The notes: a model not told the origin generated them from the sequence alone. Counted from the first letter of the stretch, positions 1 to 27,930 are shown. The stretch is DNA of 30,000 nt from Cristatella mucedo (GCA_009760855.2 WPIO01000005.1:9092501-9122500), one strand, 5' to 3'. Program-made: numbers and translations.

Positions 1-205
1 CGAGTCTAGACTTCTGTAACTTGCTCCTTGCAGATCTTCCTGCCTGTGTGGCAACGGACTTGCCATTGGTGCTAAACTCGGCAGTTCGGTTTGCCAATTA
101 AGACAGTTGCAACGGCCTTATGACAGCACTTGTCACGACCTGCACCCGATGCTGCACCGGGAGTACAGCAGTCATGTAGAACGTCGACTTTAAAGTCATG
201 TTAAT
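1..205 (+). mobile_element. LINE (L2/CR1-type) reverse transcriptase relic, cut by window edge
   Basis: Plus-strand text reads, with stops, as SLDFCNLLLADLPACV and then a decayed stretch down to VDFKVM. This is the block that follows the RT core in the other LINE copies here (for example SCLDFCKSLLTGLPAC in the copy at 691-1392). Strongly decayed, no open frame. Confidence 0.6.
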
Positions 206-413
206 AACATAGCACAAAGACCATATAATGTCATAAATAGTACGTCATTGCAGATATCACGATGTCAAAACCATCGAAGCAACGAACCCTGACAACCCGA
301 GAGCTAACACCTGATTTGCGATTCCTGCCTGCCTGTGAGTCCGCTGTCCCTAATGCCAAACACAACACTTGTGAGCCCACTTGTAATTGCCTATCCCCTT
401 CTGCCGACTCTTC
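206..413. other. Unassigned stretch between two LINE relics
   Basis: No repeat homology noticed. On the minus strand a frame stays open from about 403 to 231 after a possible acceptor (tcggcag), with the right phase to follow FAM102 exon 6, but the protein does not convincingly match the family's C-terminus. Confidence 0.3.
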
Positions 414-444
<31 letters not shown>

Positions 445-452
445 TAATAATG
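414..452. repeat. (TAA)n microsatellite ending the LINE 3' tail
   Basis: About twelve TAA/ATT units with one CAA interruption. Read on the minus strand, (ATT)n directly follows the LINE tail, as expected for L2/CR1-type elements that end in short repeats rather than poly(A). Confidence 0.9.
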
Positions 453-1675
453 CACTTGATAAAGCTCCCTCAGAGAACTTAATCTCTTTCTAGGCACTTT
501 ACATTTGCTGCAAAGGGAAATGCAATTGAATGGCAAGTAAAATCATGTTTGAAAAACAAACAAAATGAATAGCGTGGTTAGGGGTGACATGCACAGGGTC
601 AGCATGCAAATGTGGATAGTGGCACCATGCACAGTGTCAGCACACATAAGCACGTGAAGGACGAATCACAGGGAACCACTAAATGCTGTCCTAAATAGGT
701 GTGTTTAAGTTCTTTTTAAATATGGTCAAGTCAGGGGATGCTCTGACGCAAGTCGGGAGGGAGTTCCAGGCTTTGGGAGCATACGAACTAAATGCACGGT
801 CTCCAAAGGATTTAAGGTTTGTACGAGATATTTCTAGACTGTTGAATTCCAAAAAGCAGGTGGTACGATGCTTGGCCTGATGTGGGAGTATATCGGAGAG
901 ATAGGCTGGAGCCATAGAATGAAGAGACCTAAAAGTGAGCGACAAAACCTTGAAGTCAATTCGTTGCTTGACTGGTAGCCAGTGCAGGTCGGCGAGAAGT
1001 GGTGTAATGTGGCAACTGCGACGCTCACGACAGACAAGCCTAGCTGCAGAGTTTTGCACCAGCTGCAATCGCCTGATCGCACATGCTGGTAGGCCAGTAA
1101 GCAGTGACTTGCAGAAGTCGAGACAGGATGTCACGAATGCATGGACCAACTTAGACGTAGTATCCTTATCTAAACAAGCCCGAATTTTAGCAATGTTGTG
1201 AAGCTGAAAATAGGCAGATTTGAATGTGGAGCTGATATGGTAGTCTAACGAGAGGTCGCTTTGGAACATGACACCTAGATTTCGAGCTGATTCAACAGGA
1301 GATATGCTGGCAGAGCCAATTTTGAGAGTCAGCCTTTCCAATCTCTGAATCACACTGGGTTTGCCCATAACTAGTAAGTTAGTTTTTATCATCGTTTAGT
1401 TTTAGAAAATTTGCTGCCATCCATGTGCAGATGTCATCCATGCATGCAGCAAGTGAGTTTAGAGAATTTGAGGTGCTCGAAGGCTGGGAGGGATCAAAGC
1501 AAAGGTACAACAGAGTGTCATTCGCATAGAAGTGAAAGCCTAGACTGTGCCTGGCAATCACATCAGCAAGAGGGAGAGTATAAACCGTGAAAAGAACTGG
1601 AACTAGCACGGAGCCCTGAGGTACTCCATATTTCAGAGGTACTTCAGATGATCTTTGCCCATTCACGTCATTTCG
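453..1675 (-). mobile_element. LINE (L2/CR1-type), 3' half: RT C-terminal part, 3' UTR and tail
   Basis: Minus strand. RT motif YGVPQGSVL near 1620 and the active-site box near 1515-1530 as FHFYANDTLLY; the catalytic FYADD has become FYAND, so the copy is dead. A second open piece (1392-691) carries LLVMGKPSV, NLGVMFQSDLSLD, LADLHWLPVKQRI and PKAWNSLPTCVR, the usual thumb and C-terminal blocks of L2/CR1/Rex-type RTs. The 3' UTR (690-500) shares blocks such as GTGCATGTCACCCCTAACCA with the copy ending at 18590. The tail (about 515-453) reads AAAGTGCCTAGAAAGAGATT and on to the ATT repeat. The upstream part of the element is present but inverted (next entry). Confidence 0.88.
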
Positions 1676-1945
1676 ATTCTGTGTGCAAGAAATCGATCCT
1701 TCCTCGTTATGGGTGATTTCAACATTCACTTTGATAACTTATCTGACGCTTTCAGCACCGAATTTCGTGCATTGACTGACTCGTTGACTCTTGTGGCTCA
1801 TGTGCATGGCCCTACCCACATCAAGGGTTACACACTCGACCAGATTTTCTCATACAACTGCACTTTGTCATCACCAATTATTACCAAATCCTGCTTATCT
1901 GACCACATGCAGATCTCATTCAATCTACAGTGTGCCCAGATCCTC
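1676..1945 (+). mobile_element. Inverted 5' segment of the same LINE: APE-type endonuclease domain
   Basis: Plus strand, opposite to the RT half it abuts. It reads VMGDFNIHFDN, HVHGPTHIKGYTLDQIFSYN and CLSDHMQISF, the GDFN and SDH motifs of the apurinic-type endonuclease of L2/CR1-class LINEs. The catalytic Asp-His of SDH is kept here. The order fits a single insertion with 5' inversion (twin priming). Confidence 0.85.
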
Positions 1946-2021
1946 CTCTAAAATAACCTTTCATCGCTTGAGGCCCAGTCGTTGCGTGTATCCAATAGGA
2001 CAACGCATACTTGTTCGGTGA

Positions 2022-2186
2022 GCCGTGATGGCACACTAGGTAAGGTGGTTGCTTTCGCGACCTCGGTCCCGAGGTCGTGGGTTCGATTCCTGCAGTGGGC
2101 GATCCTTTATCGCCATTGCAAGGGATGGTGATAGCCGTAAAGGCTGTTCTGTCGCTATACAAAAAGAGGCTGCTTAATCAGCTAGG
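2022..2186 (+). mobile_element. SINE family A, near full-length copy
   Basis: A tRNA-like head GCCGTGATGGCACACTAGGT and so on, with a good B box GGTTCGATTCC at 2080-2090, then a body GGTGATAGCCGTAAAGGCTG and the tail CTATACAAAAAGAGGCTGCT-TAATCAGCT, ending in a T-rich run. The copy at 9942-10109 (minus) matches it from end to end. Confidence 0.85.
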
Positions 2187-2615
2187 ATTTTTTTTATGTT
2201 GCGCTCATCCGAGAAGTATTACTGCATACCCTGCGAATGTTTCTGCCAGGCATTGCTAGCTTCGTATCGCCCCTAGAACACGTCGAGGTACTTGTGGAGG
2301 GAGCTGCCGGTACCAAACCAACAGCTGTATCGTTGCAGCTAACCCAAACTGCAAATAACTGCATAAAACATAACTGCAAAAAACTTACTAGCCACTCCCC
2401 AAGTAAAATCGGCTGCATGACCCCTTTGCTATATAGGTAGCAAAAAGCCTCTCGGCTAAGCACTGGATATGGGCAAAAACTCTGACCGGAACAAACAATG
2501 CCCACGGCGATTGGCTCCTTGACTGAACTTGGCTGAACTGCTGCAGCAGCAACGGCCATTTTCTATCGGGACACTAAATTAGCTGCCAATCGCTTTCATA
2601 TGAAGGCTGCTTGTC
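2187..2615. other. No gene or repeat recognised
   Basis: Mixed-composition intergenic or intronic sequence (downstream of FAM102 exon 6 on the minus strand). Open frames on both strands show no family resemblance. Confidence 0.5.
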
Positions 2616-2825
2616 ATGGTCTGTGATTTTGCCTCTGCAGGCCCTCGACTGCCCCTAGTTCTTAAACAACTAGGCTCTTTATCTCTGCTGCTGCTGCTGC
2701 TGCTGATCTATTTCTGCACTTGCTTCCTGGATACCCTGTGCTGCTGCTTCGACACTGCTTACTCCTTCCACTGTCCGTCTAATTCTGAAACAAGCACGAG
2801 TTTAAAGCCTTTGTCTAACAGTTAA
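2616..2825 (+). mobile_element. LINE C-terminal relic (second LINE subtype) with a CTG repeat
   Basis: Reads FASAGPRLPLVLKQL and CCFDTAYSFHCPSNSE, resembling the LINE C-terminal pattern FxSxGPRLWNSLP and a following Cys/Phe-rich segment. A matching copy is at 22950-23165 (FASTGSRL, CCCFNTTHSLNYPSNS). A pure CTG run at about 2684-2706 lies inside it. Confidence 0.6.
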
Positions 2826-2837
2826 TGTCAAAGGCAT

Positions 2838-2960
2838 TTTGGTCCAGGGGTTAGGGTGCTCGCCTGTGACCTCCAGGGTCGTGGGCTCCAGCCCTGGGGT
2901 ATACATGAAGTGTCTTGTTAGAGATTAGGTTCTCGTCAGGGCGCTTTACAAATGAATCAT
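2838..2960 (+). mobile_element. SINE family B
   Basis: A tRNA-like head TTTGGTCCAGGGGTTAGGGT (A-box region) and a B-box region GGGTCGTGGGCTCCAGCCC, followed by a LINE-like tail AGAGATTAGGTTCTCGTCAG and GCGCTTTACAAATGAAT. Other copies are at 22686-22822, 28473-28600 and 29173-29310. Confidence 0.8.
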
Positions 2961-2968
2961 TGGTGGTA

Positions 2969-3055
2969 AACGTAAAGTGCCTGGATAGAGGTTTAGTTCT
3001 CTCGGGGTGCTATACAAATGTCTTTTTATTAACATTATTATTAGGTTCTCCCTTT
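2969..3055 (+). mobile_element. Second LINE/SINE-B tail directly after the first
   Basis: AAAGTGCCTGGATAGAGGTT, TTCTCTCGGGGTGCTATACA and a closing ATT-rich run repeat the tail module already present at 2907-2960. Either a doubled tail or a severely 5'-truncated insertion. Confidence 0.7.
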
Positions 3056-3506
3056 CGAACTACTGCTAATTATCTAATCCGTTAGTGGTAAAGCCGATTC
3101 TAACCTCGGGGACTGCTGATAACTTGTACCGCTAGAAGACAAGCTGTTAGTGAAATGGACCGTTGGCTGTTGGCAGTCTTATATTTGACGACACTTTATA
3201 TTTTTGCTGCTACATAGACCGTGGGGGTGCAAAAGTAATACATAGCAGAGCTTGCAGCAGCTGCTGCTGCAGCGGTGGCCAACAGGAGCTTCAAAGAAAA
3301 CGAGGACACGAGCACTGAAGCAGGGAATGGGGAACAACAAACCGCGAACGAGCGTGTGTGAGGGGGCGCCCGCAAAAGCTTGAATGCGTGTGCACATGTG
3401 TGTGTTTACGCACATCGATGTGTGCTGCTGCAGCTGCCGTTCAGTATTTCGCCTTGGCTCGCGCATGCAGGCACGCAAGCGCGAGCGTGCTTGCACGTGT
3501 GCGTAC
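3056..3506. other. Sequence downstream of FAM102 exon 6
   Basis: Start of intron 6 on the minus strand (if the donor at 3506 is right). GT/CA-rich and CAG/CTG-rich low-complexity text around 3250-3450. No further exon recognised. Confidence 0.4.
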
Positions 3507-21864
<18,358 letters not shown>

Positions 21865-21871
21865 GTCGTAC

Positions 21872-21877
21872 TCACAT
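21872..21877 (-). promoter_or_regulatory. Start-stop uORF (ATG TGA) just before the FAM102 start
   Basis: The sequence ACATGTGAGTACGAC lies immediately before the main ATG at 21864. It holds an ATG followed directly by TGA, seven bases upstream of the main start and out of frame with it. Such minimal uORFs can stall or reduce initiation at the next AUG. Whether the mRNA includes it depends on the true 5' end. Confidence 0.4.
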
Positions 21878-21907
21878 GTCTGCAGCGGCCATTAAATAAA
21901 GAGCGGA

Positions 21908-21945
21908 CTGCCAATTACAACGAGAGAAAAGCAGAGAACAGAGCC
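21908..21945 (-). promoter_or_regulatory. Candidate 3' splice site in the FAM102 5' UTR
   Basis: Read on the minus strand, a 30-nt pyrimidine-rich run (ctctgttctctgcttttctc and on) ends in attggcag at 21908, 44 nt upstream of the start codon. It is as good as the acceptors of the coding exons, so a non-coding first exon may lie further right. No matching donor was proven; a gtaagt in the GC-rich region near 24.9 kb (minus strand) is one possibility. Confidence 0.35.
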
Positions 21946-22428
21946 ATACCCTAAGAATAAAAATATAATCACATAATATAAACTATATTAGGGGGATTCA
22001 TTATTTTAGCAATAACCTCTACCGGAAAGACCAACTGTATCTACAGATATTCTCGTCTGTGCGCATGCACCCTGGATCGAGATTTCTAAGCACACCAGTG
22101 AGAAAGTGCTGTGGTGCACCTAATCTGAGTGCCATCGTTGATGACCCAGCAATTTCTGATTACTGTATTAACAATACTGCCTAGACAGCCACTCGTCCCA
22201 TTTGTTCTTCTAATAGAATATAAGATACTATAAACAATGGCAAGCTAAGCATCTTACTCGGGTTCACTGGCTTACTACAGGCTAAACTACTGCAACTACG
22301 CTGAGTATGGGTGTCGACAATAAGATTATGCCTGCAGAGGTAATCCTGAACGAGGTTACCAGGATGAGTTTAAATCAGGTCAAAGCAAATCAGTACCCCT
22401 TTGCTACAGATGGTGCAAAGGCTCTCTG

Positions 22429-22437
22429 CAAAGCACT

Positions 22438-22473
<36 letters not shown>

Positions 22474-22482
22474 AGTGCTTTG
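22429..22482. repeat. 54-bp perfect palindrome centred on (TA)15
   Basis: CAAAGCACTGGA (22429-22440), thirty bases of TA, then TCCAGTGCTTTG (22471-22482). A third, partial copy of the arm (TTCCAGTGC) occurs at 22516-22523, next to the following TA run. Confidence 0.95.
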
Positions 22483-22522
22483 TATTCTCTGTATCTTTGT
22501 ATCCTCTTTGTATATTCCAGTG

Positions 22523-22523
<1 letters not shown>

Positions 22524-22596
<73 letters not shown>
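22524..22596. repeat. (TA)n microsatellite, about 36 units
   Basis: Pure TA from 22524 to 22596, between the two palindromes. Confidence 0.97.
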
Positions 22597-22599
<3 letters not shown>

Positions 22600-22600
22600 T

Positions 22601-22739
22601 CCTGAATAGAGATTAAGTTCTCATGGGGCACTATAAAAATGAATTATATATATATATATATAATTCATTTTTTTAAATGAATTGTTATATATATAATTCA
22701 TTTTTATAGTGCCCCATGAGAACTTAATCTCTATTCAGG
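22601..22739. repeat. Large inverted repeat: 54-bp perfect arms, 31-nt loop
   Basis: Arm 22601-22654 is the exact reverse complement of 22686-22739 (starts CCTGAATAGAGATTAAGTTC). The loop contains a smaller inverted repeat, ATTCATTT...AAATGAAT. The right arm is the tail of the minus-strand SINE at 22686-22822; the left arm is a body-less copy in the other orientation. Confidence 0.95.
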
Positions 22740-22822
22740 CGCTTCAAATATGCCTCGGGGCTCGAGCCCACGACCTTAGCCAGACCTTGGTCGGGGCTAG
22801 CACCTAACCGCAGGACCAAATC
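22686..22822 (-). mobile_element. SINE family B
   Basis: The minus strand reads TTTGGTCCTGCGGTTAGGTG, AAGGTCGTGGGCTCGAGCCC (B-box region), then GCGCCTGAATAGAGATTAAG and the tail ending CTATAAAAATGAATTATA. Same architecture as the copy at 2838. Confidence 0.85.
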
Positions 22823-22949
22823 AGCTGCTCGGCTATGGGCCAAAGTTCTCACGTGGACTTACAAGGCCCACAAAGATTGGCTTCTTACTTAGCTTAACTG
22901 CTACAGAAGCAAGGGCCCTCATCTCTCGAGACGAGATATTGCTGCCACT

Positions 22950-23165
22950 CTCTTGTAATTTAAAGGCTACTTTTGATCGTGGATGCTTTTGCTTCCACTG
23001 GTTCTCGACTGCTGTCGCTATCACCTCGCTCTTATACAACGATACTCTTAATCTCTTCAGCAGCTTCCAATTCTGGCACTTATTTCCAAGTTACCCTTTG
23101 TTGCTGTTTCAACACTACTCACTCCCTCAACTATCCTTCTAATTCTACTACAAGCATAGCTAAAT
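22950..23165 (+). mobile_element. LINE C-terminal relic (second subtype)
   Basis: Reads FASTGSRLLSLSPR and CCCFNTTHSLNYPSNSTTS, matching the copy at 2616-2825. Confidence 0.55.
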
Positions 23166-23269
23166 GCTATTGTCTCACGAGTATTTTTCAAAAGCAGGCA
23201 TACGCCCAGGGGGTGGGCTACACAAAATACGTATGCCAAGTTAGACTCTACCTCTTAACAATGTAATCA

Positions 23270-24170
23270 CTGTGAAAAATTTAGGTTTTCCTTTTGGGCA
23301 GATAAAGTCTGTTTGCACTTGTGGTTTGATCCCTCCCTGGCCTCCAGAACATCGAACTCTCTCAACTCCCTCAAAGCATGAATTGCTGACATTTGCACTG
23401 AGATGGCTGCAAACTTTCACAAATTGAATAGAGATAGAACAGGATCACTAATTATGGGCAAACCAGGTGTCACTCAGAAATTTGAAAACTTTGTCCTCAA
23501 AATGTTCTCGGCTAACTTATTTCCTGCAGCAGCTGCAGGCAATGGTGGTGTCCTGTTCCAAAGTGACATTCAATGGATGACCAGCTCCAAATCAAGTTTG
23601 CCGACCAAAAGCTATGCTTAATTGTAAAATTTGGGCCTGCATAGACAAGAATACCACGGCCAAGCTGGTCCTTGCACTTTTGACTTCTCACCTGGACGTC
23701 TGTAACCTTCCACTCGTAGGTCTTCCTGCCTGTGAAATATGATGACTACCGTTGGTGCAAAACTCTTCTGCTAGGCATGTTTGTCGAGAATGCCACAACT
23801 GCCAGTTTAAACCATTTCTCCCCGACCAGCCCCGACTCCGTAAAAGTAGCATATCGACTTCAAGGTTGTGTCCCTCAATTTAGGTACCTTCATTCTCATG
23901 CTCCGGGCTATCTATATGCTTCCTACGCATGCTTTACAATGCTCCATCCTCTCTTCTGGCTCAGGTCATTTAGCTACACCTCTAGCCAATTTCAAATCCT
24001 TTGCAGATCAGAGTGCGTACGCTCCTAAAGGAGGATCTGGACATAAAAACCGGCCAGTAGCACGACAAGCCTAGACTTGGCAACGTTTCTTGTGAATATG
24101 CCTGCTGACACTGTGAATGCTATCACTAACCAATTTCTTGGGGGCGATATGCAAGCCTCATCATCATTAT
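23270..24170 (+). mobile_element. LINE RT C-terminal part and 3' UTR, decayed
   Basis: Reads, in broken frames, LNSLK, MAANFHKLNRDRTGSLIMGK, PGVTQKFENFVLKMFSA, then HIDFKVVSLNLGTFILMLRA and LATPLANFKSFADQSAYAPK. The order and text follow the copy at 691-1500 (minus). It ends after GCTGACACTGTGAATGCTAT in an ATCATT-rich run. Confidence 0.8.
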
Positions 24171-26564
24171 TATAATTATCATTGCATGTGTAGATCTATG
24201 TGCTATGGCGAGCTCGATGACAGTCGACAGACGCATGCTGCTCAAGCCACAGCGAGGTGCCTCAGATTGCCAATGCATGTCCTTGAAGATGCCCATCGAA
24301 GACTGAGCCAGCCAAGCCTGACACTCAGAGCCAATGGCATAGGGGTGAGCTAGGCCAAAGGCCCCTTGCCCCCAATCCGAACAGATGCATTGGGGCATGT
24401 CCAGAGGATTGGCAAGCGACTGGCCTACGATTGGCTGCTTGTGACAATCTCCAAGTCCGGCACCCTCAGCTTAACTCAGGCTATTTAGCAACCGTCAGCA
24501 GCATCGAAGGCCTCACAACATCATCATCGGAGCGCCTCCAAAGTCACGAGCAGTGAACCAAGCACCTCCCTCCTTCCTTCCCCCCCCCCTCCCCGGTGAC
24601 AACCAGAGCCACTTTGCTAATGATGACTTTCGTTTTGCAACTGGAGCCTGCTTGTTGCCGGACAGAGAGCGTTCGCCTGCCCCATCAACCCTGCATATCG
24701 CATCGGCTCCTAGAGCCGAGCAGACACTTGCAACATTCTCGGTGGCCTGAGGCTCGCGTGCGCACAACGATGGAAGCAGATGACGAAACGCAGATTCCCC
24801 ACCGTCCACGTGTGATGCTCGGCTAAGCAGCGTAGCGCGAGCAGGAGCAAAGTCGAGCAGAGCCGAGCAGAGGGAGAGGCACCGATCATCAGCCTGTCCC
24901 AGCCAGCACTTACAGAGCAGCTACGGCTCCCTCCCCGTGCAAGTCACCTGCAGCCCTGCAACAGCCAGAGCAGACGTCAGGCCGGCTGTCGGCTGTCGTT
25001 GACCATGATCTCATCACAGCTCAGCTGCATGCACCCTTGCATATGCCAGCTAGGCAGCTAGCTAGTCGAGGCTGTAATTGCTCAAGCCCTCACAGGAGGT
25101 CACTCCGAGTCGACTGGTAGTCAGTCTTTGCACTGGCATGCAGGCACCCACACCTCGGGGGGGGGGGAGGTGGGCAACAGGCTTTCACCACAGGTCAGTC
25201 GGTACTATAGGGTATCTTGGACGACCCCGATGAAAACTCCCTCAGCTCATAAGATTTCCAGTAAGCGCTCCCTCTCCGGTATGGTTATTGCGCATGCCAT
25301 AACTGACCAAGAACAGCCCTGATAATCAGAAGCAGGGGCTCAAACTTGATAATGCATTCCAGACTGGTCAGAAATGGGTTCCACCTGAGCAAAGAGGGCT
25401 AAATGCCGATCACTATCTTGCTATTCGGAACCAAGTCATCGGAAGGTGAATGGCATGGACACATATCTATCATGCACATGGATATCTATCTAGCCCAATA
25501 AGGCACAGCCACATCTAGCAGGCATCATAAACTCGATGGATTCAAAACAGGATGCAACAGACACACGTGTGGGTACATGCAAGTGACATGCACACGTATG
25601 CCTGCATGCATGCTTGAGCATGAACTCGCTCGCAAGGAACTAGACACTGACACACAAAAGCTCCGGATTCACTAGCTTGGGGGAAACTGGTGTAGTAATG
25701 AGTTTCTGATGACCCAAACTCATAGTTGACGACACACAGCAGGCATGCCAAAGCTTCAAATCCAGTGGATCGTTCATTACAAGAAATGCAGCTAATGCTA
25801 TGAAATGCTATGCCGACACATTAAAAGCTCCACCACTCCCACGTGTCCTTTCTGATATAGCAGGTGCAGTGGAGGCCTAATGGCCGATGAGACCAATACG
25901 GCCCGGTGCTTTTTTCCTGTAGCCGAAGTCATGGTCATCAGTCATCATACTCTATGTGAAGGGGCCCCAGATCACGTCTTGGCAGGAATCTAGCGCATTC
26001 AACGACTGCAGCATGAGCATGGCAGTAGAGAAATGTCATCTGGGCCAACTGAAAACTCGAGCAACTGAGAAGCCGACTATTAACTGCCGGTGGCAGAAAT
26101 GAACAGCGTCTTGGCTAAAGACTGCTGGCAGATCTACTGCTGTTCATAACACAGTCGGTGATCAACTTCGAGAGTTGGACAGCAGCTTCCACACCACTTC
26201 ACGCCTACTCGGTGCCCAGAGGGGGCAGCAATTCATATGAATGAGTCACAAAGCACGTGCTGCAAACGAGTTCACATAGACTGTCGCTCAGCTGAACAAC
26301 GAACCACGAGGCTTAGCAAATAGATGTGCTGTCGACTGTCATTGCAAGCCACAGTTTTTTAAAACAAAATGGCTACACGGTACGTTCTGGCGGTGCTACG
26401 GCTTTTGCTCTGGGCGATGTAGCTTAAATAAATAGCAAATAATACAGCTTGTTTGTATATCACCCAAAACGAATTTAATCTCTAGCCAGAAACTTTCCAA
26501 CAACTGCAAGAGAGCCAATACCAATGGGGTTAGTGACATGCATGGCATCAGCCATGCAAAGGCA
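24171..26564. other. Unassigned region with a GC-rich core
   Basis: 24490-25110 is GC-rich (runs of C near 24582 and of G near 25157) and could be the promoter or 5' UTR region of the minus-strand gene; a gtaagt occurs on that strand near 24935. The rest has no recognised gene, exon or repeat. TTGGGGCATGTCCAGAGGAT at 24391 faintly resembles a LINE end, too weak to call. Confidence 0.35.
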
Positions 26565-27930
26565 AAGGAGTAATAATAACAATAATAATACGTTTGTATA
26601 GCACCCTCTGAGAACTGAATCTCTTTTCTAAGCACTTTACAGATGCTGTACAGAAAGCATTACCAAATGATTAATGACAACATCCACAAACACCAGGCAC
26701 AGTGTAAGTAAGCATAAGCATTATCACCTTTAGGCCACCATGCTGAGGAGCAGGTGATGTGAGGCTATCCTGGAGGAGCAAAGAGGCCGGATGGGTGAGC
26801 AGGCACAAGCAAGCGAAGTGACCTGTAAGCCAGATTGAGGACCTTGAAATCGATTTGATGCTTGGTAGTGAGCCAGTGATGTTATAAGCCATTCAAATAC
26901 GAAAGTCGTTGATGCAGGCAGTGATGGAATTAAGTGAGTCGGATAAGGAGGAAGGCTTAGAAGGGTCGAAGAATCGGTAGAGCTGAGGTCGGCATAAAAA
27001 TGTAAACCAGAATTGTGTTAGGCTACGACATCAGCCAGAGGGAGACCATAGATAACGAACAGAAGTGGGCCTAAGATCGAAACCTGAGGTACCCTATACT
27101 TGAGGCTCACTAGATGACCGACAGCGACTAAAAAGCTCTATTGCGGCATCTCTCACTGGGGTAAGAAGACCACGTCTAATTAAGCACTGTGCGAATAATA
27201 CTTGAGCACCAGGGAGGTGCTACAGGGTATCTGGTGGTCAATAGTTGCCCCTGGGTCTCAGCCTAGAGGTAAGGTGCTCCTAGCTCCCGACCCAGGTCGA
27301 GATTTTGATTCCTGCAGCATGCAGGTCTTTACTGCTCACTGCATGCTGGAGAGATGGTTGCTATGGTTCTTTTGCTGCCATATAAAAGAGGCTATTGAAC
27401 CAGGTCACCTTCGCATGGGTAGCAAATGAGCCTGAAAGATCAGGGAGTGCCAGCAGAGAGGCGCTACCCTGATCCGTATCGTTCAGATCATTGTCAAACC
27501 CGGGGAATAGTTAGCTTGAGATCATGCTCAGAACTTGCAAAACAGATCTGATGAATTGGTGTAGTCGTTTAGTTGCAGGGCCACCACTCGTCCCAGTGTC
27601 TTGGATGAGAATGGCAGAGGGAAGACTGGAACAAAGTTTATCAAATTCTCATGGTTAATGAGAGGCTATTTAATGAGTGCTTAGACTATTGCCGTTTTCA
27701 GATGGGGAGAATCTTCACCGGTGACCAGAAACGTGCTGACAATACTTTTTGTATGGCAGGGACCACCAGGTCTGTCCATTTTTCAAGGAGAACAGTAAGG
27801 AAGGATCTACAGGACTAATGGGTTGGTTTAGCCATGCAGAGTTTAGCAGCGAGTTGAGTCGACACAGGCACGACGGAGGTGAGAGAAGAAGAGGGGGCGG
27901 CGGGTCGGGGCGGTGACGAGCAGTAGCTTT
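26565..27930 (-). mobile_element. LINE (L2/CR1-type, diverged subfamily), RT and tail, split by a SINE
   Basis: Minus strand from right to left: HLKTAIV..LI, LPFSSKTLGRVVALQLNDY (27620-27550, matching LPFLSKTLERVEADQLNYY of the 16-18 kb copy), then, past the SINE at 27256-27405, LKY-VPQ (RVPQ for GVPQ), VIYGLPLADVVA..HNSGLHFYA and SKPSSLSDSLNSITACINDF, then ACACSPIRPLCSSRIASHH, and the tail (26660-26565) AAAGTGCTTAGAAAAGAGAT ending in an ATT repeat. Many stops. Confidence 0.8.
27256..27405 (+). mobile_element. SINE family A inserted in a LINE
   Basis: AGCCTAGAGGTAAGGTGCTC, a weak B box (TTTTGATTCCTGCAG), GGTTGCTATGGTTCTTTTGC and CATATAAAAGAGGCTATTGA follow the family A order. The RT reading of the host LINE resumes on the other side. 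Confidence 0.65.

Noticed and set aside
231-403. Open frame on the minus strand after a tcggcag acceptor, in the right phase for a last FAM102 exon
   Set aside because: No clear match to the family's C-terminal block and the pyrimidine tract is replaced by an ATT repeat; kept only as an unassigned stretch.
2022-2110. tRNA gene
   Set aside because: The head folds like a tRNA and has a B box, but SINE body and tail follow and diverged copies recur; it is a SINE.
22307-22631. Frames with Tyr/Ile repeats; the preceding piece MGVDNKIMPAEVILNEVTRM looks protein-like
   Set aside because: The repeat part is the TA tract. The 45 residues before it match no family I recognise and have no splice signals in support.
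24490-25110. Protein-coding gene in the GC-rich region
   Set aside because: Frames are short, phases disagree and nothing resembles a known domain; promoter or UTR is the better guess.
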